Shown piece by piece: positions 12,977 through 13,170 of a DNA stretch of 13,170 nt. Source of the DNA: Thermoplasmata archaeon (GTDB taxonomy: Archaea; Thermoplasmatota; Thermoplasmata; Thermoplasmatales; Thermoplasmataceae). Location of the stretch: contig JAJZLW010000055.1 in NCBI GenBank assembly GCA_021850505.1, positions 1 to 13,170 of the forward strand, read 5' to 3'. A program made the position numbers and the translations under genes. The notes under the pieces are model-generated. The model saw only the letters and a list, made by a program, of their open reading frames with translations. It did not search any database and was not told where the DNA came from. The stretch's first letter is position 1. Every line of letters begins with the position of its first letter.

Positions 12977-13170
12977 TCAAGGCTTCACATGCACTTGATC
13001 TGACTCGTCCCATTCAACAGTAATCTTGACGTCTTCAGGTTTCCCAATTTTGTTAAATGTCCGAAAATTTAATCGAAGTGAAACATCCCAGGTAAAGCCG
13101 GTCGCTTTTATAGGTATCGTATTATCTTTGTATTCGCAGATACCGTCTCCTGCAAACAGTTTTGACAATC
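12977..13170 (-). CDS. C-terminal fragment of an unrecognised protein, cut by the window edge
   Basis: At least 63 codons are visible, ending at a TGA (12979-12977). The frame is open to the right edge, so the gene almost certainly begins outside the window; the TTG at 13168 is probably an internal Leu codon. The visible part is mixed charged and beta-like: GDGICEYKDNTIPIKATG, then NKIGKPEDVKITVEWDE and a short tail HVKP. One cysteine is present and there is no membrane segment. I recognise no family. The gene reads toward the vapBC operon with a 350-base gap. Confidence 0.55.
   Translation of the reverse strand, partial: LSKLFAGDGICEYKDNTIPIKATGFTWDVSLRLNFRTFNKIGKPEDVKITVEWDESDQVHVKP

Overview
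The window looks like a chromosomal segment of a moderately AT-rich archaeon, most likely of the order Thermoplasmatales (Thermoplasma, Ferroplasma, Cuniculiplasma or a relative). The grounds are an archaeal/eukaryotic-type ribosomal protein L15e, a serine tRNA without an encoded CCA end, heavy use of AGA/AGG/ATA codons, TATA-type promoters placed about 26 bases before several start codons (leaderless messages), short secreted proteins rich in N-glycosylation sequons, and a RHH/PIN toxin-antitoxin pair. The assignment to an order is inference; I cannot run a search. I see no CRISPR array, no intact insertion sequence and no rRNA.

Left part (1-3260, all on the minus strand): a geneless and possibly decayed left edge, tRNA-Ser(UGA), a RimJ/RimL-type GNAT acetyltransferase just downstream of rpl15e, a single-pass secreted protein, and an unrecognised 162-residue protein. 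In two of these genes the promoter or ribosome binding site shows that the start lies downstream of the first possible one.

Middle (3300-7690): a marR-MFS operon, with the stop and start codons abutting and a near-perfect operator dyad beside the promoter; a YcaQ/AlkX-type DNA glycosylase whose TTG start directly follows a stop codon; and a cupin gene whose promoter and start sit at 7543 but whose codon 21 is TGA. The cupin frame continues, apparently as genuine protein, on both sides of that stop. It is either a recently broken gene, a sequencing error or a readthrough case.

Right part (7687-13170): a plus-strand run of a SpoIIM-like membrane protein, a 91-residue zinc-ribbon protein and a 93-residue protein made of two C-H-H-H zinc-finger-like repeats. 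These are followed by a minus-strand DapB homologue that lacks the usual catalytic histidine. A divergent pair comes next: a membrane-anchored winged-helix regulator and a secreted sequon-rich protein, starting 44 bases apart and separated by a perfect 9-bp inverted repeat. The window ends with a vapBC-type toxin-antitoxin operon whose start codon overlaps a perfect 22-bp palindrome, a geneless stretch with decayed-looking frames, and the C-terminal part of an unrecognised protein cut by the window edge.

The regulatory logic is unusually legible. Four loci (marR, cupin, wHTH/secreted pair, vapBC) carry dyad symmetry next to, or over, their TATA box or start codon. The most interesting items are the interrupted cupin gene, the tandem CHHH mini zinc-finger protein, the membrane wHTH/secreted-protein pair with its shared control region, and the His-less DapB.
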